Source: an uncultured Clostridia bacterium
Lineage (GTDB): Bacteria > Bacillota > Clostridia > UBA1381
DNA: 39,865 nucleotides
NCBI GenBank assembly: GCA_910579415.1
Contig: CAJTUY010000015.1
Span: 1-39,865 of the forward strand
Reading direction: 5' to 3'
In this document: piece after piece, positions 1 through 7,332 of the stretch
How the letters are laid out: each line of letters opens with the position of its first letter
Position numbering within the stretch: position 1 is the stretch's first letter
Translations under genes and position numbers: made by a program
The notes under the pieces: generated by a model
Told to the model about the DNA's origin: nothing
Seen by the model: only the letters and a program-made list of their open reading frames with translations
Databases searched by the model: none

Positions 1-1417
1 GACATATATCTTCATAATCTCGCATAAGTCTCTCATATGTGCTCAATCCATTGTTATATAAATGTTGTTGAATGAAACACTTTATCTTTTTATACGATTC
101 TTCATACAGCAAATTCAAAGCATCTTTATTACCTGCCAAAGCTGCCCGACTCATCTGATACTCCCTCAATTTCAGCATATCATTCTCATTGAATTCTTTT
201 ACCTTAACAGAAATAACACTGCCCTTAATCACTATCTTTTCTAAATATTCTTTAGCTATAGCTTCATCATATTGGTAAAGTAATAGTTTCTCAGCTATAG
301 CTTCTTCTATGTCTTCATTACTTACAGTAAATGATTCTTTGCATATCTTGTTACCGTGTTCTACCCTATTAGCGCACCTCCAAACGATTACATTGCCATT
401 CTTTGTACTTCTCATTATTCTTCTGTAACTTGCACCGCATTCACTACACATAATTCTGCCGGATAAAGCATCATTGGAATATCTTGTACTTTTTCGTGTT
501 GTTGAATAATCTGTTCTTGTAATATTGCTTCTTCTTATCTTTTCTTCTTGAACTTTATCAAATAATTCTTTTGAAATAATAGGCTCATGATGGTTTCTTA
601 GAATATACTTATCTTTTTCTCCGTTGTTTTTGACTTGCTTGCCACTCAAATAGTCTTCTACATACGTTTTCTGTCCCAGAACATCACCTGTGAGTTTCTC
701 ATTAGACAGTAATTTCGAAATTGTTTCACTGCTCCATTTCTCTTTGCCTGTAGGAGATTTTATATTATTACATAATAATTCTTTAGATATGCCTGAAAAA
801 CTATAACCTTCAAGATACATATCAAATATTGTCCTTGCGATTACAGCTTCAATTTCGTCAACTATCAGATTACCTTCATTATCATGTGTATATCCATAGC
901 AAATTCTGTTATATAACTTTGATGTACCTGTTTTCAATCCATAATTTATACCAAATTTTATATTCTCACTTTTAGTTTCACTTTCAATTTGAGCAAATAA
1001 CAAAACCAACGAAAATTCACTCTCTGACTTACATTCCAATAGTTTTATATTTTCCTGTTCACACCATACATCTACACCTATTGATTTCAAATGTCTCAGC
1101 GTTAATAACGACTCATATAGATTTCTTCCAAATCTGCTTACAGATTTAACGAGAATAATATCAACATCTCTACTATTACACCTTTTCAGCAATTCATTTA
1201 ATCCTTTTCTATTCGCCGATTTAAGTCCTGATTTAGCATCATAATACACACCCGCAAAATCCCAATTAGGATTATCATTTATTTTATTTGTATAATGCGC
1301 TATCTGCAATTCTAATGAAGTAGCTTGCTCTTCATTTGTAGTACTTACCCTACAATATGCAGCGACACGCTTTCTCTCATTATCTTCTACTGGTGGTATT
1401 AATATTACTTCAGGCAT
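1..1417 (-). CDS. Large serine recombinase, 3' end outside window
   Basis: This is a site-specific recombinase of the large serine family, which cuts and rejoins DNA through a phosphoserine link to integrate or excise mobile elements. I translated the strand by hand and it is open from the ATG at 1417 to the window edge (472 codons seen). The resolvase domain starts with YCRVST, where Ser25 is the expected nucleophile, and contains VSRFGRN. It is followed by the recombinase domain (KSPTGKEKW, LLSNEKLTGD), a Cys pair MCSECGASYRR with a later WRC and KIC that form the zinc ribbon, and the start of a coiled coil. The start lies 9 bases after the stop of the preceding recombinase fragment and has only a weak ribosome site, so translation may be coupled. 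The substrate att sites are unknown. Confidence 0.93.
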   Translation of the reverse strand, partial: MPEVILIPPVEDNERKRVAAYCRVSTTNEEQATSLELQIAHYTNKINDNPNWDFAGVYYDAKSGLKSANRKGLNELLKRCNSRDVDIILVKSVSRFGRNLYESLLTLRHLKSIGVDVWCEQENIKLLECKSESEFSLVLLFAQIESETKSENIKFGINYGLKTGTSKLYNRICYGYTHDNEGNLIVDEIEAVIARTIFDMYLEGYSFSGISKELLCNNIKSPTGKEKWSSETISKLLSNEKLTGDVLGQKTYVEDYLSGKQVKNNGEKDKYILRNHHEPIISKELFDKVQEEKIRRSNITRTDYSTTRKSTRYSNDALSGRIMCSECGASYRRIMRSTKNGNVIVWRCANRVEHGNKICKESFTVSNEDIEEAIAEKLLLYQYDEAIAKEYLEKIVIKGSVISVKVKEFNENDMLKLREYQMSRAALAGNKDALNLLYEESYKKIKCFIQQHLYNNGLSTYERLMRDYEDIC

Positions 1418-1426
1418 AATTCTTTA

Positions 1427-1933
1427 CTATAGCATACTTATGACATTTAGCATATCACTCGCAGTATTTTCCCCAATCTTTGTTCCACGACCTCTTTCAA
1501 CTTTTGCTTCCTGAACCTTTTTAAATAGTTCTATAGAAATAATAGCAGAATGTGAGTTTCTCGTCAAATACTTATCTCTGATACCTTTATTCTCAAATTG
1601 AGTTCCCATAATTGAAAATGTTTTCTGCAATAGGACTATTCCAAGATATTTTTCATTAGATAACAGCTTATCAATAGCCTCTCTGTTCCATTTATCTCGT
1701 CCTGTAGGAGATTTAATTCCTTTCTGGTAAAGTTCATTAGCTATCTTCCCTAAGCTATATCCTGATAGATAGCTCTCAAATATCCACTTTACAATTTCAG
1801 CTTCTGCTTCATTAATTATTAAATCCCCATTTTCATCTTGTGAGTATCCATAGCAAACTCTCTTTGCCATTCTGGATGTTCCTTCTTTAAATTGGTTCCT
1901 TAGTGCAGTTTTAATTTCTAAACTCTTATTCAT
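1427..1933 (-). CDS. Core-only serine recombinase fragment
   Basis: The product (168 residues from the preferred start) matches only the middle of a large serine recombinase. It aligns along its length with roughly residues 165-310 of the neighbouring recombinase (VCYGY, IKSPTGRDKW, LLSNEKYLG, SIELFKKVQEAK). It has no catalytic resolvase domain and no zinc ribbon, so it cannot cut DNA alone. An ATG at 1942 also exists, but the AGAAAGG ribosome site sits 1 base from it and about 10 bases from the ATG at 1933, so I prefer 1933. It has a promoter at 1953-1982 and leads directly into the full recombinase. It could be a decayed paralogue that still supplies the promoter and coupling, or a DNA-binding accessory factor. 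The sequence does not decide. Confidence 0.7.
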   Translation of the reverse strand: MNKSLEIKTALRNQFKEGTSRMAKRVCYGYSQDENGDLIINEAEAEIVKWIFESYLSGYSLGKIANELYQKGIKSPTGRDKWNREAIDKLLSNEKYLGIVLLQKTFSIMGTQFENKGIRDKYLTRNSHSAIISIELFKKVQEAKVERGRGTKIGENTASDMLNVISML

Positions 1934-1952
1934 GATTTTCATACCTTTCTGT

Positions 1953-1982
1953 ATTATATTTTATTTCCACCACACACCCCAA
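1953..1982 (-). promoter_or_regulatory. Promoter of recombinase genes
   Basis: On the minus strand a TTGGGG -35 (1977-1982) and a TATAAT -10 (1953-1958) are separated by 18 bases. The -10 lies about 20 bases before the preferred start of the core-only recombinase. Confidence 0.5.
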
Positions 1983-1990
1983 TTTGTATA

Positions 1991-2030
1991 TATAAAAAAA
2001 CACAATAATTTTTTCAAATCATCGTGTTTT
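1991..2030 (-). terminator. Intrinsic terminator after cyclase operon
   Basis: On the minus strand two 15-base arms (1997-2011 and 2016-2030) form a stem with two G-U pairs around a GAAA tetraloop (2012-2015). The stem ends in a run of T and is followed by an AT-rich tail. It lies about 120 bases downstream of the last cyclase gene and before the recombinase promoter, so it separates the two transcription units. Confidence 0.75.
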
Positions 2031-2064
2031 AATCAAATTTATTAACCTTTCATAATATAAAGCA

Positions 2065-2094
2065 ACAAACCTGCTTCAACAGAAACAGGTTTGT
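2065..2094. repeat. Inverted repeat ACAAACCTG / CAGGTTTGT
   Basis: Perfect 9-base arms at 2065-2073 and 2086-2094 enclose a 12-base loop that can add three more pairs. There is no T-run directly after either arm, so it is not a typical terminator. It may be a second, weaker stop signal for the cyclase operon, or an old element end. Confidence 0.45.
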
Positions 2095-2150
2095 CAACTT
2101 ATCTTGGTGGGGTGTTACGATTTTACTGTCGCCGTAATACCGCGTTTTTG

Positions 2151-3527
2151 CTACTCTCTATAGTCAAAAACCAACCACTTCTTTATTTTTTCAAATTCTT
2201 CTCGATTTTCTATGGTTAAATCATTCTTTGACAGTCTTGAATATACTGCTGACCGAAGCCTATCACAACATCCTATTTTATTAACAATTTTTTGAACCGT
2301 AACTAAGAGAAGCCATGCACACCCATAAGCTTGCTCTACTAAAAAATCATATGCCTTATCATATAACTCCAAAGCTTCATAGATACTAACCATGGCATAG
2401 CTTATTTCTTGTTTCACCTCACGTTCAGTTTTACCAATATTAGCACCAGTTTCTATGGATTTTTTCAAATTTGTCTCCCAAAAACTCTGCCCCATCTCTT
2501 TAACATATTCATCCTTACAATGACCACTTCCTAAAACTTCACAATAGAACTGATATTTTTTTTCATTTAATTCCAGCCTTGATTGACAAACCGCTTTTTC
2601 CTTTAAATTTACTTCTGACTCTTTTTCCTTAAGTTTTTGTTCTTTATCTAATAGAACTTGTTCTTTCTTTCCTAATTCTTCTGCCTTCTGAAAAATATCA
2701 ATAAGTTGTTTCTGATATTCTTTTGATAATCTATCTTCTATGCTTATTACCATATTATTTGTTGTAGCAATACAAGGTTCAATATGATCATCTATGTGCA
2801 AATAATACTGCCTCGCTATATAACCCTTTAGAACATTATTCTCTTTTGCAACTTCAAATTCCTGCCAATTACACTTCTCGTCTATATTAGAAAGGGCTGC
2901 ATAGGTTGATGCACTTATAAATATTGTTTCATTATCTACAGCACCACTAAATTTACAAGCAAAATTAGTGCTGTTACCTATCCATGCAATACCGAATTCA
3001 TTTTCCACATTTTCATCTTGCTCTTTTCCTTTCATACCTACCTTTGAAAGAGATATCTCTCCAGTATGTATTCCAATACCACAAGATATCCTGTGTTTTA
3101 TATATTTATCCAACTCTGGGTTGAGAAATTTATCAATTGCTGTTGCAATATATCTAGCTGCTTGTACCGCCTTATCCTCAGATTTTCCTTCTTCGTTATC
3201 TGTGAACACTGCCAGCACTCCATCGCCCATAAAATCACGCACAGCACCACCAGAATATCGAATGGCCTGTACTACTGTTCGAATATAACTTCTATATATT
3301 TTCACCAATTGCTCATTACAAAATTTATCAGATAATTTCGTTGAACCTCGCATATCAACAAATAGCACAGACACTTTTCCATTATATATTTTATTTGAAT
3401 CTGTTAATTCTTCTGTTAAAGGTAAGTGGTCTGGTATTGCATGTTCTAGCACTTCTGATGAAATAATTTTACAAATCGAATTTATAAGTAAATCAGCTTC
3501 TGATTTTGTTATCTTCTTATCTTCCAT
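2151..3527 (-). CDS. Class III nucleotide cyclase with C-terminal coiled coil (Pycsar-like PycC candidate 1)
   Basis: The product has 458 residues. An N-terminal class III cyclase domain (about 50-245) shows FVDMRGST with metal-binding Asp58, and DFMGDGVLAVF with second metal Asp102. The position that is Lys in adenylate cyclases is Asp98. Asn188 is kept in GNSTNFACKF, but the usual transition-state Arg is Lys192. An acidic insert (KEQDENVENE) precedes this strand. A coiled coil follows (about 270-325), then a helical C-terminal part (330-458) that I do not recognise and that could sense infection or bind a partner. It is the last gene of a tight operon with a second cyclase and a Pycsar-type membrane effector. 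In that family cyclases make cCMP or cUMP. The nucleotide made here cannot be read from sequence. The start has a poor ribosome site, so coupling to the upstream gene (20-base gap) is likely. Confidence 0.85.
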   Translation of the reverse strand: MEDKKITKSEADLLINSICKIISSEVLEHAIPDHLPLTEELTDSNKIYNGKVSVLFVDMRGSTKLSDKFCNEQLVKIYRSYIRTVVQAIRYSGGAVRDFMGDGVLAVFTDNEEGKSEDKAVQAARYIATAIDKFLNPELDKYIKHRISCGIGIHTGEISLSKVGMKGKEQDENVENEFGIAWIGNSTNFACKFSGAVDNETIFISASTYAALSNIDEKCNWQEFEVAKENNVLKGYIARQYYLHIDDHIEPCIATTNNMVISIEDRLSKEYQKQLIDIFQKAEELGKKEQVLLDKEQKLKEKESEVNLKEKAVCQSRLELNEKKYQFYCEVLGSGHCKDEYVKEMGQSFWETNLKKSIETGANIGKTEREVKQEISYAMVSIYEALELYDKAYDFLVEQAYGCAWLLLVTVQKIVNKIGCCDRLRSAVYSRLSKNDLTIENREEFEKIKKWLVFDYRE

Positions 3528-3547
3528 ATTCTTTACCCAATCACAAA

Positions 3548-4264
3548 TTATTCAACAATATATCCACCATCTTTATCAGCAATAAAACGTAATTTACCAT
3601 TTTTACTAGAAGGCCATAGATCTTTTACTTTTTTAGATACTTTCATCTTATTATACAACTTTGAATATTTGGATGCTACATTTATACAATCTCCAAAGGC
3701 TTTGACGTCATACGAACCTAGTATCCCAATTTTTGTAACTACTACACTGTCAAATGTAACGCCGACTCCAATACTAATTTCATTCCCCAAGTCTTCATCT
3801 TTAATGATCTTATTTATAACTTTGTTTCTTACCTTAAGCATATTCCTTCCGCAACGCCCTGCATTTTGTACAGCCTCAGTTTTTACCATATTATCCTCAG
3901 CTCGAGCTTCTCTTCCACCCCAAAAAACCATAATCCCGTCACCCATGATATCAATAACTTTTCCGTTATAATATTTTACTACTTCTAACAAAGCTGTTAA
4001 ATAGACATGCATGGTTAAAAATGTCTTTGCCGGTCCCACATCCTGTGCCCGTTTTGTAGAATTTCTCATATCAACAAATAATACAGCAAAATTTTCTTTA
4101 TCGTATGAACCAAATTCTAACTTATCAGCATCAAAACCAGGAATAACATTAGATATTGCAGACTCTGAATGTTCAAGCAAAGCTCGTTTTTCTATTAAAT
4201 GTTGCCGTGCTTGTTGATAATGTTCTAATGTTTTTTTATAAACTAAATCTATATCTATTGCCAT
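3548..4264 (-). CDS. Class III nucleotide cyclase, compact (Pycsar-like PycC candidate 2)
   Basis: This is a 238-residue protein made almost entirely of one class III cyclase domain, after a helical N-terminus of about 55 residues. Metal ligands are Asp65 (FVDMRNST) and Asp109 (DIMGDGIMVFWGG). As in its neighbour, the adenine-specifying Lys is replaced by Asp105, and Asn195 (GDCINVASKY) is followed by Lys199 where Arg is canonical. A GTG at 4273 would extend the frame, but the AGGTG ribosome site is 6 bases before the ATG at 4264, so I use 4264. The upstream effector gene stops 10 bases earlier. The two cyclases share motifs but differ clearly in length and sequence, so this is not a recent duplication. 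They could act as separate homodimers or as a heterodimer. Confidence 0.85.
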   Translation of the reverse strand: MAIDIDLVYKKTLEHYQQARQHLIEKRALLEHSESAISNVIPGFDADKLEFGSYDKENFAVLFVDMRNSTKRAQDVGPAKTFLTMHVYLTALLEVVKYYNGKVIDIMGDGIMVFWGGREARAEDNMVKTEAVQNAGRCGRNMLKVRNKVINKIIKDEDLGNEISIGVGVTFDSVVVTKIGILGSYDVKAFGDCINVASKYSKLYNKMKVSKKVKDLWPSSKNGKLRFIADKDGGYIVE

Positions 4265-4274
4265 AATATACACC

Positions 4275-4838
4275 TCAAATATTAATATTCATAAGCAAAA
4301 ATCCTACAATAAACAATGTAACTATTGCTATTGCAAAGAAGAACATAACCCACTTCATTGTTTTTGATTTTTGCCTATTTATATCATTCAACTTATAAAG
4401 TTCAGCTGCCATATTTTCAATAATATCTTCATCTGTCATTGCTTTTATATCTTGTAAATATGTATCAAAAAAATATTCCTTTGTCGAATTTACTAAAAAC
4501 CATTTTGATTTATAATTAATAATAGATTCATGTCCTCGGATCGTTAATATGCCAAATATAAATACCATCAAAACACTTAACATATAAAATAATGCAAGTA
4601 CAATAAATATTGTTCCTGTCCATGTACAGGGTTTTAGTTTGTTAACCAGTCTTTCTATCAACTCATAACAAGATATAATACCGGCTGTAAGAGCAACAAG
4701 TGATCCCATTATTATGGAAACCTTCGTGTCTGCAAGCTGTATATAAGTCGATATGTCTACTATTGCACTCGACAAAAAAGATTGCTTTATTTCATTTGAT
4801 TGTTCTTTAATAGAATCAATATTTTGTTTATCACTCAT
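4275..4838 (-). CDS. Pycsar-type transmembrane effector (DUF5706 / PycTM-like)
   Basis: A 187-residue membrane protein with three predicted helices (about 41-60, 74-100 and 162-184) and a cytoplasmic helical segment between the second and third. Before the first helix lies YIQLADTKVSIIMG, which fits the conserved (A)DTK segment of the Pycsar effector family. The stretch MTDEDIIENMAAELYKLNDI followed by RQKSKTMKW before the last helix fits the family C-terminus. In known Pycsar systems the membrane effector binds a cyclic pyrimidine nucleotide made by the neighbouring cyclase and damages the inner membrane, stopping phage growth by halting the infected cell. Here it is the first gene of the operon, ahead of two cyclases. 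A SLATT-type two-helix effector is the main alternative, but the third helix and the ADTK motif argue against it. Confidence 0.8.
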   Translation of the reverse strand: MSDKQNIDSIKEQSNEIKQSFLSSAIVDISTYIQLADTKVSIIMGSLVALTAGIISCYELIERLVNKLKPCTWTGTIFIVLALFYMLSVLMVFIFGILTIRGHESIINYKSKWFLVNSTKEYFFDTYLQDIKAMTDEDIIENMAAELYKLNDINRQKSKTMKWVMFFFAIAIVTLFIVGFLLMNINI

Positions 4839-4906
4839 TTTATCATCTCTTTCTTAATACAATTCTTATTTGTTGCGAAATTTTTTAACATAACTTGTTC
4901 TTTTAT

Positions 4907-4935
4907 AATATACCATAATTCCCCAATAATTTCAA
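4907..4935 (-). promoter_or_regulatory. Promoter of effector-cyclase operon
   Basis: Minus-strand -35 TTGAAA (4930-4935), 17-base spacer, -10 TATATT (4907-4912) preceded by ATGG (extended -10). It lies about 70 bases before the effector start, so all three genes can be transcribed from it towards the terminator at 1991-2030. Confidence 0.65.
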
Positions 4936-4986
4936 GAAAAATATATCACTTGTGTTTAGTTTCCTCAATTTTTATATTAGCTTTTA

Positions 4987-5016
4987 TTGGCTTTTTATCT
5001 CTAAATAGTGTATACT
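4987..5016 (+). promoter_or_regulatory. Promoter of IS3-type transposase
   Basis: Plus-strand -35 TTGGCT (4987-4992), 18-base spacer, -10 TATACT (5011-5016). It is divergent from the effector operon promoter and about 50 bases before the transposase start. Confidence 0.55.
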
Positions 5017-5066
5017 CCCATAATAGCTATTGTTATAGCAAATATATTATTTAGGAGGTTTTCAAA

Positions 5067-6218
5067 ATGAAAACAAGATTATCACAAGAAGAAAAGCAAT
5101 CACTAATCAACCGCTACCTATCCGGCGAATCGGTACAAACCATAATATCCGATACCGGTGTGGCACGAAGCAGTCTATATTCGTGGATTAAATCTCACAA
5201 TGTAAAACCCAACGACAATCCCAATATGACACTGCGCGAATTTAACGCTAATAAAAGAAAAATTGAGCGTTTAAATCGTATCATTGAAATTTTACAAACA
5301 GCACCTTGTACTGTATCTGCACCATTATCCGAACGTTTAGATGTTATCGAAGACTTTTCTTCAACCTATAACGTTAATACTTTATGCGAGGCATTAAAAG
5401 TAGCTAAAGGTACATATTACAATCACACTCTGCGCAACAAGCGCGGCAATTCACAATTCAACCAGAAACGCACTATGTTAAAGCCAATTATACAAAAGAT
5501 ATACGATGAAAGTCATCAGATATACGGTTCTAATAAAATCACTGCTATTTTAAACGAACAGGATTACCATGTTTCCAAAAAGACTGTTTCTGATATCATG
5601 CGTGAATTAGGCTTATTAAGTATTCGCGACAAAGCAAAATATCTATACAAGAAAGAGCAAAAGCTTCAAAAGAAAAATATACTCAATCAATCTTTCACAG
5701 CAGATGCTCCAAATCAAATATGGGTTAGCGACGTTACTCAATTCAATCTAAAACAACGCAAATTTTATATTTGCGTCATAATCGATATTTTCTCAAGAAA
5801 AATAGTTGCTTATCACATAAGCAACAGTAACAGCACTCAATTAACCAAAACCACATTCAAAAAGGCTTATACCTCACGTAATCCCAAGAATGGTCTGTTA
5901 TTCCATACTGATAACGGCAGTAACTATATTTCAAATACATTTATGAAATATTTAGACAGTTTACACGTACGCCAATCCTTTTCAAGAGCATATACTCCAT
6001 ACGACAATTCTGTATGTGAATCATTGTTTAGCAGTATGAAACGTGAAGAACTCTATCGCCACAAGTATTCTACAATCGCAGAATTTAAGAGAAGTGTTGA
6101 CAAGTATATTACCTTTTTCAATAACGAACGACCTCATAAAACTCTAAAGTACAAGACACCTGATAAATATGAGGCTGATTTTTGGCTTAAACAGGCGGCT
6201 TTACAGAAAAATGTATAA
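5067..6218 (+). CDS. IS3-family transposase, single reading frame
   Basis: A 383-residue DDE transposase. An N-terminal helix-turn-helix (about 1-45, RLSQEEKQSLINRYLSGES) is followed by a helical linker and an HTH_21-like part (YGSNKITAIL). The rve integrase core has its first Asp in WVSDVTQF, the second in FHTDNGSNYIS and Glu in CESLFSS. Exactly 35 residues lie between the second Asp and Glu, the DD(35)E spacing of IS3 elements. C-terminal FFNNERPH is also typical. Classic IS3 members make this product by frameshifting between two frames. Here it is one uninterrupted frame with a strong AGGAGG site (5053-5058). I could not find matching terminal inverted repeats or target duplications, so the element ends are undefined and it may be immobile. 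Confidence 0.92.
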   Translation: MKTRLSQEEKQSLINRYLSGESVQTIISDTGVARSSLYSWIKSHNVKPNDNPNMTLREFNANKRKIERLNRIIEILQTAPCTVSAPLSERLDVIEDFSSTYNVNTLCEALKVAKGTYYNHTLRNKRGNSQFNQKRTMLKPIIQKIYDESHQIYGSNKITAILNEQDYHVSKKTVSDIMRELGLLSIRDKAKYLYKKEQKLQKKNILNQSFTADAPNQIWVSDVTQFNLKQRKFYICVIIDIFSRKIVAYHISNSNSTQLTKTTFKKAYTSRNPKNGLLFHTDNGSNYISNTFMKYLDSLHVRQSFSRAYTPYDNSVCESLFSSMKREELYRHKYSTIAEFKRSVDKYITFFNNERPHKTLKYKTPDKYEADFWLKQAALQKNV

Positions 6219-6344
6219 AATTTAAATGGTTCACTCAAAAAACCTTTTAAATTTCTTTTTTCATTTCAAACTTTTTTGATTTTTATGTCCAGATTTAAAA
6301 CTCTTAAAAGGTATCATAAAACGGCTTAAAATCTAACTTTTGCA
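6219..6344. other. AT-rich flank of the transposase, with inverted repeat
   Basis: This is non-coding between the transposase stop and the tRNA terminator. It contains ACCTTTTAA at 6242-6250 and its inverse TTAAAAGGT at 6304-6312, which may be the remains of an IS end. No T-run terminator for the transposase is evident. Confidence 0.3.
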
Positions 6345-6345
6345 C

Positions 6346-6390
6346 AAAAAAGTGTCGAAGTCCAAACTTTAATAGTTCGGATTTCGACAC
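6346..6390 (-). terminator. Terminator of tRNA-Met
   Basis: Arms at 6352-6368 and 6374-6390 (GTGTCGAA against TTCGACAC, continuing through TCC/GGA and AACT/AGTT with one mismatch) form a long hairpin. On the minus strand it is followed by six T (6346-6351). It begins 10 bases after the tRNA CCA end. Confidence 0.85.
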
Positions 6391-6399
6391 CCGTGCATT

Positions 6400-6476
6400 T
6401 GGTAGCGGTAAGTGGATTTGAACCACTGACACTGCGGGTATGAACCGCATGCTCTAGCCAACTGAGCTATACCGCC
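6400..6476 (-). tRNA. tRNA-Met(CAT), elongator type
   Basis: A 77-base cloverleaf with an encoded CCA end. The acceptor GGCGGTA pairs with TACCGCT (G-U at position 1). The D arm contains AGCTCAGTTGGCTAGAGC, the anticodon stem GCGGT/ACCCGC region presents CAT, and the T arm contains GGTTCAAATCC. The body resembles elongator tRNA-Met of Firmicutes rather than tRNA-Ile2, which shares the CAT anticodon but normally starts GGACC. It does not have the C-A mismatch at the acceptor end of initiator tRNA. Confidence 0.93.
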
Positions 6477-6491
6477 ATAACAACGAATACT

Positions 6492-6520
6492 ATTATAAAT
6501 GAAAAAAGGCTTTTTGTCAA
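6492..6520 (-). promoter_or_regulatory. Consensus promoter of tRNA-Met
   Basis: Minus-strand TTGACA (6515-6520), exactly 17 bases, TATAAT (6492-6497): a full consensus promoter. The -10 ends 15 bases before the tRNA. The -35 lies inside the loop and right arm of the terminator hairpin of the upstream gene. Confidence 0.85.
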
Positions 6521-6530
6521 GCCTTTTTTT
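6502..6530 (-). terminator. Terminator of coiled-coil gene pair (overlaps tRNA promoter)
   Basis: Arms AAAAAAGGCTT (6502-6512) and AAGCCTTTTTT (6519-6529) form an 11-pair hairpin with T-runs on both sides. It is 24 bases past the stop of the gene at 6554 and ends that transcript. Confidence 0.85.
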
Positions 6531-6553
6531 CATTTTTTTAATAATTCTTTCTG

Positions 6554-7291
6554 CTATGACAGCATTAAAATGATTTCCAATCCAATTACAATAGCGCTCA
6601 GAATACTGAGTACTGTCACACCCAAAACACATTTCTTTTTAAGGCGTCTTATACCCGTTTCAAGCTCAGCAATGGCATTTTTAGTATTAAGCTGCGTATT
6701 CTTTAAATCAAAAATACTGTCATTAAGTCTTGAAACCGATGCAACCGACTGTTTGATTTCTGAAATATCATTGCCCACCGAACGCATTTCCGATGTGATG
6801 TTTCCAAACGCATTCAGCTGTTCACCTTTATTTGCAATTCCCGTACGTTCAATTGTATTCAGCTTTTCGTTCAGTGCATCAATCTTATTCAAAAGCTGTG
6901 AAATATCATCTGAAACATTTCCGATTTTGTCATTTGCAGCCGAAACTTTACTCTGAAGCTCAGAATTAACATTTACTTCACATTCATTATACGATTCTTC
7001 ATCTTCTTTTTTTGCCTTCAGACTGTCCATTCTGCTTACAACCGTATCCTTAAGCTTCTTTGCTCCGCTCTCAATTTCACCGGCAGTTTTTTTAAATCTG
7101 TCAATTACACCCTGAATATTTATTGTTTCATTTAAGTTAATCCTCTGAGTATTTGCAACAGGTTCAGCTTCGGTGCCGTCATTCATCGTAATATCGGCAT
7201 TTTTTAGAAACTCTTCATATTCCTCGTCTGTCCCCATATAAAATGCATCCTCAGCATCGTATGATTGTATGTTTATATCCTTCTTATTCAT
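6554..7291 (-). CDS. Coiled-coil protein with C-terminal membrane anchor, function unknown
   Basis: I do not recognise this 245-residue protein. It has an acidic N-terminal part (1-50), a long helical region (about 60-215) with repeated hydrophobic spacing typical of coiled coils, and one C-terminal membrane helix (about 222-243, VLGVTVLSILSAIVIGLEII) preceded by RRLKKKC. The layout suggests a tail-anchored cytoplasmic coiled coil, topologically similar to membrane-tethered scaffold or methyl-accepting-like proteins, but no signalling motif is visible. It starts 41 bases after the zinc-ribbon gene at 7333, with an AAGGTG site, and ends in the terminator at 6502-6530, so the two genes form one unit. 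Confidence 0.75.
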   Translation of the reverse strand: MNKKDINIQSYDAEDAFYMGTDEEYEEFLKNADITMNDGTEAEPVANTQRINLNETINIQGVIDRFKKTAGEIESGAKKLKDTVVSRMDSLKAKKEDEESYNECEVNVNSELQSKVSAANDKIGNVSDDISQLLNKIDALNEKLNTIERTGIANKGEQLNAFGNITSEMRSVGNDISEIKQSVASVSRLNDSIFDLKNTQLNTKNAIAELETGIRRLKKKCVLGVTVLSILSAIVIGLEIILMLS

Positions 7292-7332
7292 AAATACACC
7301 TTTTCCTATGAAATAGTCAGCAATTTATCCGA

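Larger units (their letters stand above)
1..6345. other. Putative genomic island (recombinases, Pycsar-like operon, IS)
   Basis: This block has visibly higher A+T than the DNA right of 6400. It contains only mobility and defence genes: two serine recombinase genes, a cyclase/effector operon and a transposase. It stops at a tRNA-Met gene with its own terminator, after which continuous housekeeping genes begin. The left end lies outside the window. I found no duplicated tRNA 3' end or other direct repeat that would mark attachment sites, so the right boundary is an inference. Confidence 0.45.

Noticed and set aside
2101..2150. Possible remnant of a coding sequence or att core between cyclase stop and inverted repeat
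   Set aside because: The frame reads about 20 codons on the minus strand but has no start or recognisable family, and no second copy is seen in the window.
2151..4838. CBASS system
   Set aside because: CBASS uses CD-NTase synthases. Both enzymes here have class III cyclase motifs (FVDMR, MGDG) and no CD-NTase signature.
4839..6345. Complete IS element with defined ends
   Set aside because: The transposase is clear, but comparing both flanks by eye gave no convincing terminal inverted repeats starting TG and ending CA, and no target duplication.
6369..6632. 87-residue minus-strand reading frame running across the tRNA-Met gene
   Set aside because: It is the translation of the tRNA and its terminator region read through. 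The tRNA structure is certain, so the frame is not a gene.
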